Program-made: the position numbers and the translations under genes
From: Hymenoscyphus infarciens
Taxonomy: Eukaryota > Ascomycota > Leotiomycetes > Helotiales > Helotiaceae
Length of the DNA stretch: 64,000 nucleotides
Direction of reading: 5' to 3'
Assembly: GCA_001414345.1 (NCBI GenBank)
Contig: LLCB01000045.1
Coordinates: 124,001 to 188,000, forward strand
Shown: positions 58,784-64,000 of the stretch, piece by piece
Layout: each line of letters begins with the position of its first letter
How positions within the stretch are numbered: position 1 is the stretch's first letter
The notes under the pieces: model-generated
Database searches by the model: none
What the model was told of the DNA's origin: nothing
Seen by the model: the letters and a program-made list of their open reading frames with translations, nothing else

Positions 58784-61045
58784 CTATTCCACCTTCGCTG
58801 CATGAGCATCCCCGGAATGATGCTTATGCTTCTCATGCTCCATTTTATGAAAACCCGTCGCAACATCAACCGCATCCACATTCTCAAAAACCTTTCCATG
58901 GTGTCTCCCACCAACCCCCATACTCTCAACATCACTTCCCGTCCTCTTCCCCTCAACATACCCGTACATCGTCTCACCCACCAAACTCTCTTTGGCAGGC
59001 CAAATTAAACTCAGTGTCGTATAAACAACAATACCAGTCACAAACCCAAACAGCCAATCGAAAGTATATAAATTCTTCGCCCCATCGCTGATCTTCACAC
59101 TATCACTTCCATCCTCATTTAACGCTATAGAGTATGCAAGACCAGGAAGGTTTGGCGCAACGGAGATGAGCATTGCGGCGACAGCACGCCAGTTGAAACC
59201 GTGGAAATAGGAGTACCGACCGAGGGGGTTGTAGAGGGCGGGGACGTCCATGTTTTGCTTTTTTATGAGCCAGTAGTCTGAGGCGAGGATTCCGGCTATG
59301 GGGGCGAGGAAGACGGCGTAGCCTCCCATGAAGGCTAGGAAGGTTGAGGCTGAGGAGATAATCTTCCAGGGAACTATTACCCACTGTTTTTTCTCAAATC
59401 AGTCTATGTAATTTTTTGGAAAGTTGGGTTGGGGAGACTTGGAAGCGACAAGATGATAGAAGAGTGTGTCGACTTACCCCTCCAACGATGGCAGCAATAA
59501 TGCAGCCCCGTTCGATATTAACATATCTCGGAAACAGAACTGTAAGATCATTCGCTGCCGAAATCGAATTCGCAGTAATATTGGTTCCAACTGAATCCCA
59601 AGTCAGCACTTCTCCCCTCCAACAAAAGGCCCTCATAAACTCAATTCTTCTCACCTTGAGCAATATACCAACTGGTAGCAGCAAAAAACGCCGCCGCCCT
59701 CCCACCATGTCCCATATCAATCCACTTAGCAACAATCTCTAACGGATTCCAAATCAACTCCCCATACACAACCTTCGAAGCACTCGTAGTAACAATCCCA
59801 ATCACAGCACAAAGCGTGAAAATTATCGGCAGGAAAGGGAGTTGTATGAACTGACCCTTTGAACTTCGTGCGTAACGGGAGAAATCGGGGATGTTGCAGG
59901 CGAGGGTTGCCCATGAGCCGGTGACTGAGGACATGGAGCTGAGGAATAGGTAGGCTTTTGTGCTTCCGGTTACGGTTGCTCGGAGGGCGAAGATTTCACC
60001 TGATCCTCCTGCCTGGTTGGGTGTTAGTTTATTGAGAAAAGTTTATGGTGAGAGAGGGGGCTTGAGAACGCCTACTTTATGAACCATCCACCCCATTGTC
60101 CCGAGTGCTGTGATAGGAGCAGCAACAAGTTTCGCAACAAAAAGCCACCGTAAATGCGTCGGAGGAATAAGCAGTAACGGAAGTTGAATAATCCAAAACA
60201 AAAAGTACCTATCATATCCATAATTAGCCCCTCCCCTCTATATTACCCCCGGAGAAAAAAACCCACGAGATCATTCCCTGAGTGGTAATCCCCTGCGACT
60301 CCGGAATATGGTTCCCAATCTTCCCATAAGATGGCCAAATAGCTTGAATCATGATCGTAATACAAATAGCCCCATTCGCACTCTGAATCCCAAGCCAGAA
60401 CATAGCAAGGATAGCACGAGAAACAATGGCGAAATATGCGAAGTAGTAGCCGAATGAGGAGCGAATGGCGACTGAGAAGGGAATATGAAGTTTTGCTCCG
60501 ATAGCACCGTTAAGTACCATGGGGATAGCTACACATGTCGTGCCAACAACAATCTGTCCCAAAAATCGGAATCAGCATCTCACACACTTCTTCTTTGTTG
60601 ACGGATTGGAGAAGAACTCACAGCAGGAATCGCCTCCCTCCAACTCAGCCCCACCTTCAAAATTGCACTTGCAGTCTCCCACGTCCCCAAAGTAATAGTA
60701 TCCGTCGCCCAATACGCCATCCACGTCCACAGGGTCCAAGTCTGGTTCTCAACTTTCACCGGATCCATATCCTCATTCGTCCATACATGTTCAGGCGCCA
60801 ACGCCGATTTTTGTTTCGGTAATTGCCAAGAGGATATTGTGGTCTGTGGGAGGATGAGGAGTTAATATGAGGGGAAAATTGATGAAAGGGAAGGGAAGGG
60901 AATACTGAAATGGAAGGGAATACTGAAAGGGAATGGATGAGGGGAGGGATGAGGGAAGGCACGGAAAAACTCAGAGAACGCTTACAAATCTCGCTTTAAA
61001 CTGTTTCCCTGTTGGAACATATCGCAGTTCTGTAATTTTCTTCAT
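58784..61045 (-). CDS. NCS1-family nucleobase/nucleoside permease (Fur/Dal-like)
   Basis: Seven exons join in phase: 61045-60986, 60843-60622, 60553-60267, 60208-60076, 60012-59655, 59590-59478, 59383-58784, giving 590 residues. The nucleobase:cation symporter-1 pattern is clear: NEDMDPVKVENQTWTLWTW, TLGTWETASAILKVGLSWRE, SSFGYYFAYFAIVSRAILAM, FWLGIQSANGAICI, GSWATLACNIPDFSRYARS and SWYIAQVGTNITANSISAAN. About twelve membrane spans are expected. Relatives carry uracil, uridine, allantoin or thiamine-type substrates with protons; the exact one is not decidable here. The C-terminal tail is His/Lys-rich (HKMEHEKHKHHSGDAH). One GATAAG site (61200-61205) lies upstream, of interest because such permeases are often nitrogen-controlled, but one site is weak evidence. 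The first-exon start is the least certain part. Confidence 0.88.
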
Positions 61046-63421
61046 ACTCTTCGAGTTGATTCCGTCGCTACCAGTGGACGAAGAAAGTATGAAGTCAAGA
61101 AAGGAAGATGGAGGAGGAAACCAGGAAAACAATTCAGACCCTTTCGGACATTCGCTCTCCCTCCCAATGAAGAGGGGGGGAGCTTCCAGGATCATTCAAG
61201 ATAAGAGCTCCTGCACCTGGTCTCTCACTGCGTGTGAATGGTTACACTTGAAACCCATCCTTTTTTGTGTACGTTGTAACCCCAGCCCCCTCTTTTGGTC
61301 CACCAGAAATACAAAAGTGCAAAAACGACTCGATATTCTTGACAAATGAAATAAAGAAACGTCAGCCAGCTGTACGGGTACCCGAGTAGAAGAAGCAAAA
61401 ACTCAAAGGCTTTCTCGCATAAAAAGTCAAAGAAAAAGCTTATTAGCAACCGAAAAGCGACCTAAGCCCAACCACCAAACAGCCCATCACTGATGGGCCT
61501 TCAGCGAAACCGGTGATCAACAGCTAGCAGGCAAGACAGCTCGGTCGTGAAAGTTTATCTACAAGCAAGCAAGCAAGCTTCCGTTCCACCGATGGATATG
61601 CGATGATGCGCATGGGCGCGTTTGGCGTTTCCGTAAAATCCTGACGATATCTAGTACCGTATTCAGTATAACTATGATACTATTCCCATCTTCTCAAGAG
61701 ACCAAGAGAACAAGAGAACAAGAGTAGGGAGATGGAAGATATTGTATGGATCTATCAATCTCTTACCTACTCACCTCACCAGCCACCAGAAATACCCCAA
61801 AAGACGCTAGTCCACACCGCTTGGCGGGATGTGGGGGAAAGCTTCTTTAGTACGGAGAATAGCGCAACCCTTTAGTACAAGTATCTTACACGTGATCTTA
61901 CACCTCACTTCACCCCACTTCGCACCAAAGTATTGACGTCAGCACTAGAAATCCCGGGAATAGCTTCACGTTTTATAGACCTACCTTCCTTGGCTTAAGA
62001 AAGTTCAAAATGAATTTCACACGAGCGGAGCGATGTCTTGTCGAGTCCCGAGTCTCGAGTCTCGACCTTTTTTGTCGACCTCGTGACTTAAAATTACGCG
62101 TAAGCCATGAATTACTTGTGAGTAAGCCATAGCTAAGTCGTAGGATTTCACGCCTCCCACCACAACGTTTCGACAAGTAAGCTACCAATCAACCTACTCC
62201 TTACTCATGAGATTTTTAGCCCCCACCCTATCGTAGCAAATGAGCTGTCAAGTCTTTTGCTCGTCCCACCTCAAGAATGCGCTATCAAAAGTCGTAATAG
62301 TACTCTAATTGGACCGCCAACAACCAACCAGCTTTTATTCGGGGGCTCGCGGTAGACTTTAAACTCAGTAAATAAATTGCCCGTTCGAACTTTTCAGTAC
62401 TATGTGGAACCTGATTGTTCCAAAACCCCCGGGTCAATAATCCCAAACAGTTCTAAGTGTTTAAAGTATTCTACTTGAATCACCCATTAAAGTTAGGACA
62501 ACGAGACCTAGGCAGCCTGAAGTATATTGCTACAACTCGTGTCATAATGATCAGTAAGATGCAAAAGGTAGGATTTTACAAGCAAGCTACCTATTGCAAG
62601 AAAACTATGAAATTTCCAGTTAGCTTACTCTAATTCCCCACTTGCTCACAACCTACTAATCCGCAGCTTACAAGGAACCTAGCAAAACAAGTAATCTACC
62701 AAGTTCCAACCAACTCACCTCAATTCACCTAACTCACCTCTCACCCAACTCTCTCCCCTTAGATTTCTCTCTTCCTCACTTCAACATAAAGAAGCCTCCC
62801 ACCCCTCTTTTTTAAGACAACAAAATGATTACAGTAGTAAGTTAAAACCACAACTTGCACTCCTCCCAGAAACAAGTTCCCCTATAAACATATCAACCTC
62901 TCCTCTTCAAGCTAGAACTATATTCCAACCCCACGCAGATTCGCCGTACCAGCAAAGCAAAGCAAAAGTACCTTCATGCACCCATTGCGCAGAAAAAACA
63001 TAGACAAACACACAGAAGTGGAATTCTTGAAAACGAGAAACAGTTTGGAAAACCCCGCACAAGTTACTGTGCATCATGGCTTGTATCTCGAGCAATCAGC
63101 CAAGAAGAGGTATAAAACACTATAGGTGGATAAGATGGGTTCACTTGATTGCCCCGTCACATCCTCATCCTACAGAGAACAGGTCATCCCACTTCTCTCA
63201 ACACAATTAAACCTTTGTCAGGGGGGGGGGGAGGTGACAAAAAGATGACTGAGAGTCTTGCACGCACTTTCTTCAAGTTCACAGGCCGAAAAATTGAAAA
63301 GCGCGTAAGCATCAGTTACCGAAACATTTAATTCCTCTCTTTATGATACACTGTATGCTCCTCTCCGTAATGCCACCAGGCACAAGAAGAGCTTCTAAAA
63401 TTACACTTCCACCACCTGCAT
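61046..63421. other. Intergenic region between permease and RPN2
   Basis: No gene recognised. It contains the permease promoter, AGCTTACTCG-like motifs at about 62096-62215 and 62575-62700, an (AAGC)n tract at 61563-61576 and a run of G at about 63222-63232. Confidence 0.4.
62096..62700. repeat. Dispersed copies of the AGCTTACTCG motif, both orientations
   Basis: Examples are GCGTAAGCC (62099), GTGAGTAAGCCATAG (62118), ACAAGTAAGCTACC (62174), TTAGCTTACTC (62621) and CGCAGCTTAC (62662). They are looser than the two left-hand clusters but share the GCTTAC core. Confidence 0.45.
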
Positions 63422-64000
63422 CTACTCCTCATCCTCCAAATCAGTAAAGTACTCGAAATCCCTTGGGCATTCCGCTTCCGCACCCCCTTCCTCATCCTCG
63501 TCAACAGCAGTCAACACCCCGGCGGCGGCAGCAGCTCCTGATGCCTCACCCGCAGCATCAGCCTGACGTCTCAAATTGAAAGACTCATTGCGCATATCCT
63601 CCAAGGTAGCGGGAGCAGCCGCCTTCTCAGTAGTAGCCTTCTTCAACTTCTCCTCAATGAGCACTTTCTCGTCCCCCGATTGCGTGTCGATGAGTAAGAT
63701 GACACCCCCCGTTGGCTTCTTGACAGGCTTGTATCGTCCAGCTGGGAAACTAACAAACTTGAGTTGAGCCGGGAGAACGCGCGACATATTCTCGATTTCA
63801 TATCCGACCTTCTCCTTTTCGAACTTCTTCTTGGCGAGCTCAGCGGGTGAGATGTCCTTATCGGCTTCTTCGCCTTCCTTCTTCTCGTCGGTCTTGGCTT
63901 CCTTGTCCTTGGCCTCCTCGTCTACATCCATCTTGTCACCGGAAGGAGCATTGATCTTTGGGGTTGTTGGTGTCTGGTCGACATCCATGCTCATGCTCTC
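63422..64000 (-). CDS. RPN2: 26S proteasome regulatory subunit Rpn2, C-terminal part (gene continues past the window)
   Basis: The frame is open from the window edge at 64000 to the stop at 63422, covering the last 192 residues. The C-terminal domain of Rpn2 (PSMD1 in animals) is recognised by EIENMSRVLPAQLKFVSFPA followed by GRYKPVKKPTGGVILLIDTQ, and by the short acidic end with FEYFTDLEDEE. A lysine/glutamate-rich insert precedes it (EEAKDKEAKTDEKKEGEEAD), which is common in fungal homologues. Rpn2 is a large scaffold of the proteasome base and helps bind ubiquitin receptors such as Rpn13 through its tail. The 5' part, including the proteasome/cyclosome repeats, lies outside the window. The first visible Met is internal, not the start. 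Confidence 0.92.
   Translation of the reverse strand, partial: ESMSMDVDQTPTTPKINAPSGDKMDVDEEAKDKEAKTDEKKEGEEADKDISPAELAKKKFEKEKVGYEIENMSRVLPAQLKFVSFPAGRYKPVKKPTGGVILLIDTQSGDEKVLIEEKLKKATTEKAAAPATLEDMRNESFNLRRQADAAGEASGAAAAAGVLTAVDEDEEGGAEAECPRDFEYFTDLEDEE

Overview
This 64 kb window looks like nuclear DNA of a filamentous ascomycete (Pezizomycotina, possibly Leotiomycetes; the class is a guess). The genes carry short introns of about 46-142 bp with gt...ag borders and ctaac/ctaat branch points. Typical Pezizomycotina families are present: a rhodopsin-domain membrane protein, a Zn2Cys6 regulator, Rua1-type and PHD regulators and a serine/threonine-rich GPI protein. Gene-rich normal-GC DNA alternates with extremely AT-rich islands full of TAA/TAG stops, the signature of repeat-induced point mutation (RIP).

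Layout. 1-1880: RIP-degraded LTR retrotransposon in reverse orientation, leaving the window on the left, with a younger solo LTR nested in it. 2974-4273: seven-exon rhodopsin-domain gene (-). 4968-11372: RIP-degraded Tad-like LINE (-), followed by a hairpin element and a 439-bp MITE. 12213-14728: Zn2Cys6 regulator with apparent frame breaks (+), convergent with an aminoglycoside-phosphotransferase-like gene (-). 18284-18418: tiny TA-flanked MITE. 19207-22156: divergent pair of a peroxiredoxin-like gene (-) and the DML1/Misato gene (+). 24605-26046: GPI-anchored wall protein. 27400-29220: MFS transporter. 30291-32279: large disordered protein (-). 33860-34720: small proline-rich protein (+). 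36371-40315: second RIP island containing a complete, apparently gag-only LTR retrotransposon (36983-40147). 40557-42083: TIM54, followed by another AT-rich island (42181-42905). 45242-47368: Rua1-domain regulator. 53098-55538: PHD-finger protein. 58784-61045: NCS1 nucleobase/nucleoside permease (-). 63422-64000: 3' end of the proteasome gene RPN2 (-).

The genes do not form an obvious pathway cluster. Housekeeping genes (DML1, TIM54, RPN2) sit among regulators and transporters. The most informative non-genic signals are the transposon structures: LTR pairs with exact target duplications, a nested solo LTR, and MITEs with perfect terminal inverted repeats. There are also several clusters of a short degenerate motif, AGCTTACTCG, in intergenic DNA. 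All gene models were built by reading splice sites and phases by eye; no database search was possible.
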